From Sphingomonas sp. (GTDB lineage Bacteria > Pseudomonadota > Alphaproteobacteria > Sphingomonadales > Sphingomonadaceae): 64,000 nucleotides of DNA. A program made the position numbers and the translations under genes. Below are positions 44,574 to 52,532 of the stretch, piece by piece. Where the stretch lies: positions 2,446,995 through 2,510,994 of the forward strand of contig JAHBZH010000001.1 of NCBI GenBank assembly GCA_019635535.1, read 5' to 3'. Within the stretch, counting starts at the first letter, position 1; every line of letters begins with the position of its first letter. Below the pieces are notes generated by a model. The model made no database searches. It was not told the origin of the DNA and was given only the letters and a program-made list of their open reading frames with translations.

Positions 44574-45323
44574 ATGGGAACGTTCGAACAAGCGGAGGCC
44601 TTTCTTCGCGACGTCAGCGCGACCAATACAGAGGTCGAGCTCTCCGATGCCCTCGAAATCGTCTCGCGGGAGCTCGGCTTCGCCTATTTCGCGCTCACCC
44701 ACCATGTCGACATCCTGCGCGCCCCGCAGCCGGCGATCCGCCTGCACAACTATCCCGACGCCTGGGTCGAATATTATGACGCCCACAGCCTCGGCGTGTC
44801 GGACCCGGTCCACCGCGCGAGCCATATGACCAGCGTCGGCTTCGCCTGGTCCGAAATCCCCCGGATGATCGCGCTGACGCCGCGCGACCATGAGATCCTC
44901 GCGCGCGGCGAGGCGCAGGGGATCGGAGACGGCTTCACCGTCCCCGCCAATGTGCCCGGCGAGACCCACGGCTCCTGCTCCTTCGCCAATCCGAGGGGAA
45001 GGACGCTGCGCGAGGAGGATCTCCCCGTCGCCCAGCTCGTCGGCGCGTTCGCGTTCGAGGCGGCGCGGCGCCTGTGGCGGGTGCGCACGCCGGTCACGGC
45101 GCCGCGGCCCAGTCTGACCGACCGCCAGCGCGAATGCATATTGTGGGTCGCGCGCGGCAAGTCGGACTGGGAGATCAGCCGCATCCTCGGCATCCAGCAC
45201 GAGACGGTCGTGCGCCATCTCAAGCTGGCCCGTGAGCGTTATGGGGTTCCGAAGAGGGCAATGCTGGCGGTCCACGCGCTGTTCGATGGATCGATCAGCT
45301 TCACCGACGTCCTGAAGCGCTGA
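44574..45323 (+). CDS. LuxR-type regulator 2 (AHL-binding)
   Basis: 249 aa from ATG 44574, the usual length; upstream in-frame starts only add basic residues. The pocket is canonical: NYPDAWVEYYDAHSLGVSDPV (Trp, Tyr, Asp-Pro; quoted in part), GFAWSEI, GDGFTVPANVPGE. HTH: LTDRQRECILWVARGKSDWE and ILGIQHETVVRHLKLARERYG. It lies 76 bp before luxI in the same direction and is the likely receptor of its signal. Confidence 0.9.
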   Translation: MGTFEQAEAFLRDVSATNTEVELSDALEIVSRELGFAYFALTHHVDILRAPQPAIRLHNYPDAWVEYYDAHSLGVSDPVHRASHMTSVGFAWSEIPRMIALTPRDHEILARGEAQGIGDGFTVPANVPGETHGSCSFANPRGRTLREEDLPVAQLVGAFAFEAARRLWRVRTPVTAPRPSLTDRQRECILWVARGKSDWEISRILGIQHETVVRHLKLARERYGVPKRAMLAVHALFDGSISFTDVLKR

Positions 45324-45328
45324 CAATG

Positions 45329-45346
45329 CCCATTTCTGGGAATGGC
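45329..45346 (+). promoter_or_regulatory. Candidate lux-box-like dyad upstream of luxI
   Basis: CCATT (45,330-45,334), six bases TCTGGG and AATGG (45,341-45,345) form a 16-bp dyad about 55 bp before the luxI start, directly after the luxR 2 stop. Size and place fit a LuxR binding site, but the sequence does not match a known consensus that I can recall. Confidence 0.32.
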
Positions 45347-45399
45347 GCCCGGCACCCCGCCGGCGCCAGTTCGGCCATGTCATCCAGCCGGAGAAAGAC

Positions 45400-46020
45400 A
45401 TGGTCACCCTTGCCGAACGTACTTCCGATCCCTCGGGACAACCGCCGCTTCGCCCCATGTTCGAGGCCCGCAAGCGGGTCTTCGTGGACCTTCTCAAATG
45501 GGACGTGCCTGTCCTCGAAGGCCGCTTCGAGGTCGACCGGTTCGACGACGAGCATGCCGCCTATCTGATCGTCGCCTGCGGCGACGGAGGCCATGCCGCG
45601 TCCGCCCGGCTGCTCGGTACGACCCGCCCGCACATCCTCGACACCCTGTTCCCGGAGCTTTGCGCGGCGCCCCCGCCGCGCGGCGACGACGTGCTGGAGA
45701 TCACGCGCTTCTGCCTCGATCGCGGCCAAAGCGCCGCCGAGCGGCTTGAGGCGCGCAACATCCTCGTCTCGGCGCTCGTGCGCTACGCGCTCGAACATTC
45801 GATCGCCACCTATACCGGCGTCGCCGAGATGGGCTGGCTGCAGCAGATCCTCGCCTTCGGCTGGCGCTGCCGACCGCTCGGCCTGCCGCGCCTCGTCGAG
45901 GGCAAGCTGCTGGGCGCGCTCAGGATCGACATCTCGCCGGAGACGCCGGACCTGCTCGCGGCGAACGGCATTTGGCGGCCCGCCCGGCTCGAGCCGCTCC
46001 GTCTTCTCCAGGCAGCCTGA
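45400..46020 (+). CDS. luxI: Acyl-homoserine lactone synthase (LuxI family)
   Basis: 206 aa. All hallmark residues are in place: Arg24, Phe28 and Trp34 (ARKRVFVDLLKWDVP), Asp46 and Asp49 (FEVDRFDDEHA), Arg70 (ASARLLGTT), Glu100 and Arg103 (LEITRFCLDRG). It makes an AHL signal from SAM and an acyl carrier; chain length cannot be read from sequence. It is followed after 11 bp by the dioxygenase gene. Confidence 0.92.
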   Translation: MVTLAERTSDPSGQPPLRPMFEARKRVFVDLLKWDVPVLEGRFEVDRFDDEHAAYLIVACGDGGHAASARLLGTTRPHILDTLFPELCAAPPPRGDDVLEITRFCLDRGQSAAERLEARNILVSALVRYALEHSIATYTGVAEMGWLQQILAFGWRCRPLGLPRLVEGKLLGALRIDISPETPDLLAANGIWRPARLEPLRLLQAA

Positions 46021-46031
46021 AGGAAAAGCCG

Positions 46032-46928
46032 ATGCGACTCTCCAACACGCCGCAGCTCGAGGCCGCGATCGACCGCTGGACCGAGCGCCTGCTCGCCGAC
46101 GGCTATTGCATCATCCCGGACCTGCTGCCTGCCACGGCGATCGCCGCGCTCGACGCCGATCTCGCCGGGGATTTCGAGGCCACGCCGTTCTGCGAAGGTC
46201 GCTTCTACGGCGAGCGCACGAAACGCTTCGGACGCCTGCTCGCGCGCTCATCCTTCGCGGCCGTGCTCGTCCAGCACGATCTCGTGCTCGGCATCGTCGA
46301 GCGCGTCCTCTCGCCCTGGTGCGACACGATCCAGCTGAACCTCACCCAGGCGATCGCCGTTCATCCCGGCGCGCTCGCCCAGATGCCGCACCGAGACCAG
46401 GACATGTGGCGCGGCCCGGCCGGCGAGGTCGAGTATCTCGTCAACGTGATGTGGCCGTTCACGCCCTATACGCGCGAGAATGGCGCCACCCGCGTCTGGC
46501 CGGAAAGCCACGGGCCGCGCGCCCTGCTCCCCGAGCCGCCGGCCGGCGAGGAGGTCCCTGAATATGGTCCCGGCTCGGCGCTCCTCATGCTCGGCTCGAC
46601 CCTGCACGCGGCGGGCGCGAACCGAAGCCGCCAAGTGCGGCGAGGCATGATCGCGGGCTACAGCCTTGGCTGGCTCAAGACCTACGAGAACCAGTTCCTC
46701 GCTTATCCGCCCGAAATCGCCCGCGCCTTCCCGCCCGAGCTCGCCGCGCTCGTCGGCTACCGCCAGCACCGCCCCAATCTCGGCAATTTCGAAGGCCAGT
46801 GCCCGTCCGTTCTGCTGCGGCGAGACCCGCCCGCACGGCTCGCGGCGATCGACGCGCTGCGGCCGGAACAGGTCGAGGCGGTGGACGCGCATGCCGCCCA
46901 GCAAAGCGTGCCGCCGATCGCCGCATGA
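46032..46928 (+). CDS. Phytanoyl-CoA dioxygenase (PhyH) family protein downstream of luxI
   Basis: 298 aa. Fe(II)/2-oxoglutarate enzyme: the HxD pair in MPHRDQDMW, the distal His in STLHAAGANRS and the following Arg in RQVRRGMIAGY. Genes of this family directly after luxI are a recurring arrangement in sphingomonads as I recall it; a role in modifying or balancing the AHL is possible but unproven. Likely co-transcribed with luxI. Confidence 0.87.
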   Translation: MRLSNTPQLEAAIDRWTERLLADGYCIIPDLLPATAIAALDADLAGDFEATPFCEGRFYGERTKRFGRLLARSSFAAVLVQHDLVLGIVERVLSPWCDTIQLNLTQAIAVHPGALAQMPHRDQDMWRGPAGEVEYLVNVMWPFTPYTRENGATRVWPESHGPRALLPEPPAGEEVPEYGPGSALLMLGSTLHAAGANRSRQVRRGMIAGYSLGWLKTYENQFLAYPPEIARAFPPELAALVGYRQHRPNLGNFEGQCPSVLLRRDPPARLAAIDALRPEQVEAVDAHAAQQSVPPIAA

Positions 46929-46959
46929 CGGATCCGCCGCCTCCGGGCCCGGAGGCCGG

Positions 46960-47604
46960 ATGAACCCCGGCCCCACTTTCGACCGGGTCTATCTCGCTCT
47001 CAAGGAGCAGCTCCTGAGCGGCGCCTTCGTCCCGGGCGCCCATCTCGAGCCGGTCGCGATCGGCGAGCACCTCAATGCCAGCATCACCCCGGTTCGCGAT
47101 GCGCTCCACCGGCTCGTCGGCGAGAGAATCGTCGAGGCGCCCCGCCACAACGGTTTCCGGGTTCCGGCGCCGACCGAGGCCGAGCTTCGCGATCTCTACG
47201 GATGGAACGCCGAGCTGCTCGGCCTCGCCTTGCGCGGGGCCTGCGGCCGCATGCGCGCGGACCGGGCGCACGGACGCGCCGCGACGGTATCGGCGAGCGA
47301 CCTCACCGCGTGGCATGCCGCCGACCTGTTCCGCTTTGTGGCGCGTCGGCACGGCAATCCCGAGCTCGAGGCGGCGGTCGAGAATATGAGCGACAGGCTG
47401 GCGCCTCTCCGGCTCGCCGAGCGCGCGGTGTTCGCGGATTTCGAGGACGAGATCCTCGTGCTGCGCAGCCTCGTCGCGGCCTGGGAGGCCGGCGCCCTGC
47501 GCCGCGAGGTCGCCGCCTATCACCGGCGCCGCCAGCGCCAGGTCCCCGAGCTGCTGCTCGCCTGGCGCCACCTCCCGGGCATGCCTGAAACAACGATCAA
47601 ATAG
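46960..47604 (+). CDS. GntR-family regulator next to the lasso cluster
   Basis: 214 aa. Winged helix at the N-terminus (FDRVYLALKEQLLSGAFVPG, EPVAIGEHLNASITPVRDAL) with a short FCD-like helical domain (ELLLAWRHLPGMPE at the end). It starts 31 bp after the dioxygenase and ends 81 bp before the first lasso precursor, so it may control either the quorum-sensing operon or the peptide genes. The effector is unknown. Confidence 0.84.
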   Translation: MNPGPTFDRVYLALKEQLLSGAFVPGAHLEPVAIGEHLNASITPVRDALHRLVGERIVEAPRHNGFRVPAPTEAELRDLYGWNAELLGLALRGACGRMRADRAHGRAATVSASDLTAWHAADLFRFVARRHGNPELEAAVENMSDRLAPLRLAERAVFADFEDEILVLRSLVAAWEAGALRREVAAYHRRRQRQVPELLLAWRHLPGMPETTIK

Positions 47605-47685
47605 CCGGCATATTTGCTTCGGGTTCGGACCAGCGGAACCTAGCCTGGGGAGGCCGCGACTCTGCGCGGCGCAAGGAGAAGAGCC

Positions 47686-47814
47686 ATGGAACGCGAAGAC
47701 AGCGCGCCGGCGATCGTCGATCTCGGCACCGCCAGCCATGTGACCCAGGGCGGTCTCGGCGACATGATCGAGCCGACCGGCCTCTGGCACAAGGCGGGCA
47801 TCAGCGACGAGTGA
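47686..47814 (+). CDS. Lasso peptide precursor A1
   Basis: 42 aa, with GGAGAA before the ATG. Leader MEREDSAPAIVDLGTASHVTQ with Thr at -2 from the cleavage site, as required in proteobacterial lasso precursors. The predicted core is the last 21 residues, starting GGLGDMIEP and ending KAGISDE; Gly1 and Glu8 fit an 8-residue macrolactam ring. The leader motif LGTAS is shared with precursor A2. Core assignment is inferred from the family rules. Confidence 0.9.
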   Translation: MEREDSAPAIVDLGTASHVTQGGLGDMIEPTGLWHKAGISDE

Positions 47815-47823
47815 CCGTCCGCC

Positions 47824-47854
47824 CCGGCGCGGCGGTCGCACGCCGCCGCGCCGG
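47824..47854 (+). terminator. 12-bp GC hairpin after precursor A1
   Basis: CCGGCGCGGCGG (47,824-47,835) pairs perfectly with CCGCCGCGCCGG (47,843-47,854) over a 7-base loop, starting 10 bp after the A1 stop. Without a T-tract it is more likely an attenuator or message stabiliser that lets the precursor be made in excess. An AT-rich stretch (47,867-47,895) follows and may hold a second promoter for A2. Confidence 0.7.
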
Positions 47855-47964
47855 ATGTCCCCGCGGCCAAACAATCGAATTATAGCCGCTGAATAAGCTT
47901 CGTGCCCCCGGCCCCGGCCTCCATCCTTCCCCCGCCGCAACTGGTGCGGCTGAAGGAGAAAGCC

Positions 47965-48090
47965 ATGGAACGCGATCAGACAATCGAGCTCGTCGAGCTG
48001 GGCACCGCCAGCCTCGACACGCATGGGGCGTTGATCGGGCGCGACCCGGAGACGGTCGGCTTCTATCCGCTCGCGATCAGCGACGAATGA
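47965..48090 (+). CDS. Lasso peptide precursor A2
   Basis: 41 aa, with AAGGAGAA before the ATG; a longer in-frame start at 47,902 is unlikely. Leader MERDQTIELVELGTASLDTH, Thr at -2. The predicted 21-residue core starts GALIGRDPETV and ends PLAISDE. Ring closure could use Asp7 or Glu9, so a 7- or 9-residue ring is possible; Glu9 is closer to the known 8-9 range. Same tail motif ISDE as A1, but otherwise a different peptide. Confidence 0.9.
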   Translation: MERDQTIELVELGTASLDTHGALIGRDPETVGFYPLAISDE

Positions 48091-48096
48091 GCGCTG

Positions 48097-48128
48097 GGCG
48101 CGCGGGGAGCGCCGGCTTCCCGCGCGCC
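48097..48128 (+). terminator. 10-bp GC hairpin after precursor A2
   Basis: GGCGCGCGGG (48,097-48,106) pairs with CCCGCGCGCC (48,119-48,128); GAGC/GGCT inside can extend it. It stands between A2 and the B gene, whose ATG is 8 bp on, and is the counterpart of the hairpin after A1. Confidence 0.68.
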
Positions 48129-48135
48129 GCCGGGC

Positions 48136-48801
48136 ATGGCCTACCTCGCGCTGCAACCCCATGTCGGCTACGCGTTGGTCGACGATCGTCCGGTCTTCCT
48201 CGACATTCGCCGCGACCGCTATTTCGCGCTCGACGGCGCCGCCGAGCGGGGATTTCTCGCCGCGCGCCGGTCGAACGGCCGGATCGATCCCCACGCCGAG
48301 CCGGCCCGGCGGCTGATCGCGACCGGACTGTTTTCGTTCGAGCCGGAGCCGGGCCCCCTCCCGGCCCCCACGATCGGGCGGCCCGAACGGGGCCTTTCGG
48401 GCGACCTGCCCCTTTCACGCCTGCGCGGCGCCGACCTTCTTTCGATCTGGCTGCTGCTCGCCCGCGCCCGGCGACAGGTCAGAGCCGAGCCCCTCGAACA
48501 TGTGCTCGAGCTGCGGCGAGCGCGCCGCGTTTCGAATGAGCGGAAAGACGCACGCGACGTCGAGGCGCTCTGCGCCCGCTTCCGCCGCGCGCGCGCGCTG
48601 GTGCCGGTCAGACCCACCTGCCTTCAGGATTCGCTCGCGCTGCGCGACTGGCTGGCCGCCCGCGACGCCTCTGCGGCCATCGTCTTCGGGGTGAAGCTCG
48701 ATCCGTTCGCGGCCCATTGCTGGCTCCAGTCCGGCGATACCGTCCTCAACGACGCGCCGGACAAGGTCCGCGAGTTCACCCCGATCCTCGTCGTGCCGTG
48801 A
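48136..48801 (+). CDS. Lasso maturation protein B (leader-binding plus transglutaminase-like protease)
   Basis: 221 aa. Residues 1-75 are PqqD-like (ALVDDRPVFLDIRRDRYFAL), the part that binds the leader. The C-terminal half is the transglutaminase-type protease with Cys162 (VRPTCLQDSLALRDWL), His194 (FAAHCWLQ) and Asp206 (VLNDAPDKV). It removes the leader to free Gly1 of the core. The stop overlaps the start of C. The ribosome site is weak, in keeping with lower expression than the precursors. Confidence 0.92.
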   Translation: MAYLALQPHVGYALVDDRPVFLDIRRDRYFALDGAAERGFLAARRSNGRIDPHAEPARRLIATGLFSFEPEPGPLPAPTIGRPERGLSGDLPLSRLRGADLLSIWLLLARARRQVRAEPLEHVLELRRARRVSNERKDARDVEALCARFRRARALVPVRPTCLQDSLALRDWLAARDASAAIVFGVKLDPFAAHCWLQSGDTVLNDAPDKVREFTPILVVP

Positions 48802-50507
48802 AGCTTCGCTTCCTCGCCGCCGCCGGCCATCCGGAGGATCGGCTTCGCCTCGAGCGAGCCGCCGGGCTCGGCGCCGGGGACGGCCTCGTCAGGGCGCAAG
48901 AAAGCAGGATGCTGAGCCTCTGGACCCCGTCCGGAACGCCGACGATCAGCGGTGAGGAGGGCAACCGCGCCCTCGTCGGCCTGCTGTTCGATCGGGCGAG
49001 CGCGAATCGCCTCACGCAGCTTCCCGTCGTCAATGACGATCCCGCGCGCTTCGTCCGCGACCATTGGGGCGCCTATGCGATGTTCGCCGACCGCGCCGGC
49101 GGTCACAGCGCGCTGCGCGATCCCTCGGGCTCGGTTCCCATCTATTACGGACCGGCCGGCGCCCTCGACATCTATGCCTCCGACGCCGACCTGCTGCTGC
49201 GCGCGCTGCCCAATCCCCCACGGCCGGACCTCGACTTCATCCGCCACTGGCTGAGCTTCCCGTTCCTGAGGTCGCACCGCACCGGGATAGACGGCGTGCG
49301 CGAACTGCTGCCGGGAATGTGGCGACGCCGCGACGATGCCGGCGAGCGGCTGGTCGAGGCCTGGTCGCCCTTCGCCTTCGCGCGCGCCGATTCCGCCATT
49401 TGCGGATTCGACGAGGCGGCCGCGCGGCTCCGCGAGGACGCGCTGCGGACAATCCCGCTCCTCGTGCCGCCGGGCGAGGAGACCCTGCTCCAACTCTCGG
49501 GCGGCCTCGATTCCTCGATCGTCGCCGCCGCGCTCCGTCATGCCGGCGCGCCGTTCAGGGCGGTCAACTTCGCGACGCGGAGCGCGGATGGCGACGAGCG
49601 GGACTATGCCCGCGCGGTCGCCTCGCATTGCCGGGTCGAGCTCGCAGAGATGGTGGAGGGCCGGGCCGCGCCCGATCTCGGCGGCTCCATCGCGGGACCG
49701 CTGCGGCCGCCGCCCAACCCGCTGCTCCAGCCGGTGCACCGCGCATCGCGGCTGCACTTCGCGGCGACCGGGCCCGGCCTCGTGCTCGACGGGGCCGGCG
49801 GCGACAATGTGTTCGCCTGGCTGAACACGCCCGTCCCGGCGCTCGACGCGCTGCGGCGCAAGGGTCCCGCTACGGCGCTCGCGGCACTGCGCGATGTCGC
49901 CGAGCTGCACGGCTGCACCGTCTGGACCGCGGCGCGCCTCGCTGTGCGCAAGGCCTTGCGCGGCCATGGCAGGCGCTGGCGGTCGGACACGAGCTTTCTT
50001 GCCGAAGGAGCGGTCATGGTCGACCCGGATCTCCATCCCTGGCTTCAGCCGCCGCCCGGCATCGTTCAGGGGAAGGCCGATCATGTGCGGATGATCGTCG
50101 GCATCCATCATTTCCTGTTCGACCCCTGGCCGGGCGCGCCCGCCGTGCTTCACCCTTTGCTCGCCCAGCCGCTCCTCGAGACCTGCTTGCGGATCCCGAC
50201 CTGGCTGTGGGTCCAAGACGGGCGCGACCGCGCCGTCGCTCGGGCCGCGTTCGCCGACCTGCTTCCGGAGAGGATAATCGAGCGGCGCGGCAAGGGACGC
50301 CTCGAGACCATGTTCCTCAAGGGCTATCGCGCGCTACGGCCGCGGCTCGAGGCCTTCCTGCTCGATGGCGGCCTCGCCGCCCGCGGGATCATCGACCGCG
50401 AGGCCGTCGGCGCCTTCCTCCGCTCGGAGCAGCCGCCCGAAGGACGCCATATTCGCCTGCTCGAGATCGTCGCGGCCGAGCAGTGGCTGCGCTCATTCGC
50501 TAGTTGA
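48798..50507 (+). CDS. Lasso cyclase C (asparagine synthetase-like)
   Basis: 569 aa from a GTG overlapping the B stop. An N-terminal glutaminase-like region without the catalytic Cys (DHWGAYAMFADRAGGHSALR, DPSGSVPIYYG) precedes the ATP-pyrophosphatase motif LLQLSGGLDSSIVAAAL (about 252-268) and the ERRGKGRLE loop near the end. It activates the Glu/Asp side chain with ATP and closes the ring onto Gly1. It ends convergent with the isopeptidase gene, overlapping by 15 bp. Confidence 0.93.
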   Translation: MKLRFLAAAGHPEDRLRLERAAGLGAGDGLVRAQESRMLSLWTPSGTPTISGEEGNRALVGLLFDRASANRLTQLPVVNDDPARFVRDHWGAYAMFADRAGGHSALRDPSGSVPIYYGPAGALDIYASDADLLLRALPNPPRPDLDFIRHWLSFPFLRSHRTGIDGVRELLPGMWRRRDDAGERLVEAWSPFAFARADSAICGFDEAAARLREDALRTIPLLVPPGEETLLQLSGGLDSSIVAAALRHAGAPFRAVNFATRSADGDERDYARAVASHCRVELAEMVEGRAAPDLGGSIAGPLRPPPNPLLQPVHRASRLHFAATGPGLVLDGAGGDNVFAWLNTPVPALDALRRKGPATALAALRDVAELHGCTVWTAARLAVRKALRGHGRRWRSDTSFLAEGAVMVDPDLHPWLQPPPGIVQGKADHVRMIVGIHHFLFDPWPGAPAVLHPLLAQPLLETCLRIPTWLWVQDGRDRAVARAAFADLLPERIIERRGKGRLETMFLKGYRALRPRLEAFLLDGGLAARGIIDREAVGAFLRSEQPPEGRHIRLLEIVAAEQWLRSFAS

Positions 50508-52532
50508 GCCGACCCGGCGGCGGCGCAGCTCGTCCCAGCGCCGATATTGGGCCGCCCTGGCCGGGTCGGTATCGACATGATCCTGCAGCCAATAGCGGAA
50601 CCAATCGAGATTGCGACGGTAGACCGCGAGCCGGTGGCGGGGCTGCATCTTGACATGGCCCTCGTCGGGGAAGGCGTACATCTCGACCGGCGTCGTCGTG
50701 TTGCTCAAGCGCGCATGGAGCTCGGCGGCGCTTCTTATTTCCTGCTCGGGAAACTGCATGAGGAGAGGCGCGCGGATTCGGTCGGCGTTGAGCGCGGGCG
50801 AGATCAGCCGCCAGCGCTCCCGGTCTTCGTCCGGCGCGCCGACCTGCATGAACTCGCGCATCACGCGCCGATTGTCGCGGCCCCGGAGCGCGCCCGCCCA
50901 CCACGCCGCGGGCTCATATTGGGGCGAGGCAATCGCTGCCGCGGCAAGCAGGTCGGAATTGACCGCGACCCACATCGTCGCCTCGCTGCCCGCGCTGAAC
51001 CCGCCCATGCCGATGTGCGACCGGTCGATCAGCCCCCGGCGACCGAGCAGGTCGACCAGCGCCTCCACGCTGGCGAGCGCGGCGCGGTAGCGGTCGACCC
51101 CGTCGCCCCATTGTCGGAACGGCACGACATTGAGGCAGGCGACGACGAAGCCCGCCTGCGCCATCGGCGCAAGCGGGAATTCGTCGCCGGTGCCGCCGCG
51201 CAGAAAGCCGGGGCAGTAATAATAAGTGACGAACAGGGGCGCGCGCCTCGGCGCCGGTCCCGGCGGGAGCAGCAGGGTTCCCGTCGCCGTCCGGCCGTCG
51301 GCGAGGGACCATTCGAGATGCTCGACCCGCGGCGAGTCCCCGGCCCGCAGCGCCCCATTGGGATCGAACAGGACGACGCGGCCTCCGCCGTCCAACTCGA
51401 ACCGTTCCAGCCGCGGCGGCGATACCGCGCCGGCCGCGACGCAAACGGCATGGTCGCGCGTCACCGCGCACGGCAGATGAGGCTGACGTCCGCCGGCGAG
51501 CTGGCCCTGGCCGCCGCCGACCCGCCGCACCCGGCCCGAGGCCGGATCGAACAGGAAGAGCGACTGCCGGAAATGGCGGTCCTGGCGCGTGAACAGCAGT
51601 TGGTCACGGCCGGGACGCCAGACGAGCGCAACGATGCGCCCCGAGCGGCACTGGGAAGCGGTGCAGACGATCGTCCTGCCCGAGCGGCGCCGCACTTCGA
51701 GCCGGTCGGCATCGGCGCCCGATACGCTTGCGACGTCGCCGCGCTCCGAGGTCGCGGCTGGGCCGCCGTTCCCGCGCGCCGCGCCCAGGGTCTCGACCTC
51801 GGGCGGCGGCAACGGCTCGGCACCGAGCTCCTCGAGCGTGCGCATGTCGAGCCGGTGGCGTGTGCGCGGCGCCCGCCACAGCAGGCCGTCGCGCTGATAC
51901 CAGCGCCCCACCAGCCGCTGGCTCGCGAGCCGGCCATGCACGAAGCCGCCGCGGAACAGATCCTGGTTGGGATCGACGGTCTCGTCGATCAGGATGCCCG
52001 ACTCATATTCGGCGGTTTCGGCCTCGAGGATCTGGGCGCGGGTCGGCCCGGTGACATAGGTAAGCTCGGAGCCGTCCCGCCCGGGCCCGATCCGCTCGAC
52101 GTCTGCTTCGCCGCCGACCACGAGCCGGCTCTCCGACCCGTCCGCGGCCGAGCGCCATATCCCGATCGCCCCGTCCGACAGCAAGCGATGGAAGATGAAT
52201 CGGGAGTCCGGCGACCAGACCGGCGCGTCTGTCTCCAGCGCCCCGTTATGGTTGATCGCCTCGCCCGACGCGACCCGGGCGACGCGGCCGGAGCGGATGT
52301 CGGCCACGTACCATAGGCTCGCATGGCCGTTCGTCTCGATCGATGGCCGCTGGACCTGGAAGGCGACCCGCCGGCCGTCGGACGAAGCCGCCAGCGACTC
52401 GATGTCGGCGACCTCGACCAGTTCGGCGAGCGCGACGCTTGTCTCCTCGCGGGGCTGGGCGATGACGGTCTGCGCGGCGAGGAGCAGGACAGCGCCGATC
52501 CATACGGCCGGTCCCGGCCGCCGCCTCACCAT
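50493..52532 (-). CDS. Lasso peptide isopeptidase (S9 family)
   Basis: 679 aa. A signal peptide (WIGAVLLLAAQTVIA) directs export. An N-terminal beta-propeller (IESLAASSDGRRVAFQVQRP, PVWSPDSRFIFHRLLSDG) is followed by the alpha/beta-hydrolase part with the nucleophile in GMGGFSAGSEA and the His in PDEGHVKMQPRH. Such enzymes open the isopeptide ring of the cognate lasso peptide. It overlaps the receptor stop by 7 bp, so peptide uptake and ring opening are co-produced. Confidence 0.92.
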   Translation of the reverse strand: MVRRRPGPAVWIGAVLLLAAQTVIAQPREETSVALAELVEVADIESLAASSDGRRVAFQVQRPSIETNGHASLWYVADIRSGRVARVASGEAINHNGALETDAPVWSPDSRFIFHRLLSDGAIGIWRSAADGSESRLVVGGEADVERIGPGRDGSELTYVTGPTRAQILEAETAEYESGILIDETVDPNQDLFRGGFVHGRLASQRLVGRWYQRDGLLWRAPRTRHRLDMRTLEELGAEPLPPPEVETLGAARGNGGPAATSERGDVASVSGADADRLEVRRRSGRTIVCTASQCRSGRIVALVWRPGRDQLLFTRQDRHFRQSLFLFDPASGRVRRVGGGQGQLAGGRQPHLPCAVTRDHAVCVAAGAVSPPRLERFELDGGGRVVLFDPNGALRAGDSPRVEHLEWSLADGRTATGTLLLPPGPAPRRAPLFVTYYYCPGFLRGGTGDEFPLAPMAQAGFVVACLNVVPFRQWGDGVDRYRAALASVEALVDLLGRRGLIDRSHIGMGGFSAGSEATMWVAVNSDLLAAAAIASPQYEPAAWWAGALRGRDNRRVMREFMQVGAPDEDRERWRLISPALNADRIRAPLLMQFPEQEIRSAAELHARLSNTTTPVEMYAFPDEGHVKMQPRHRLAVYRRNLDWFRYWLQDHVDTDPARAAQYRRWDELRRRRVGSTSE

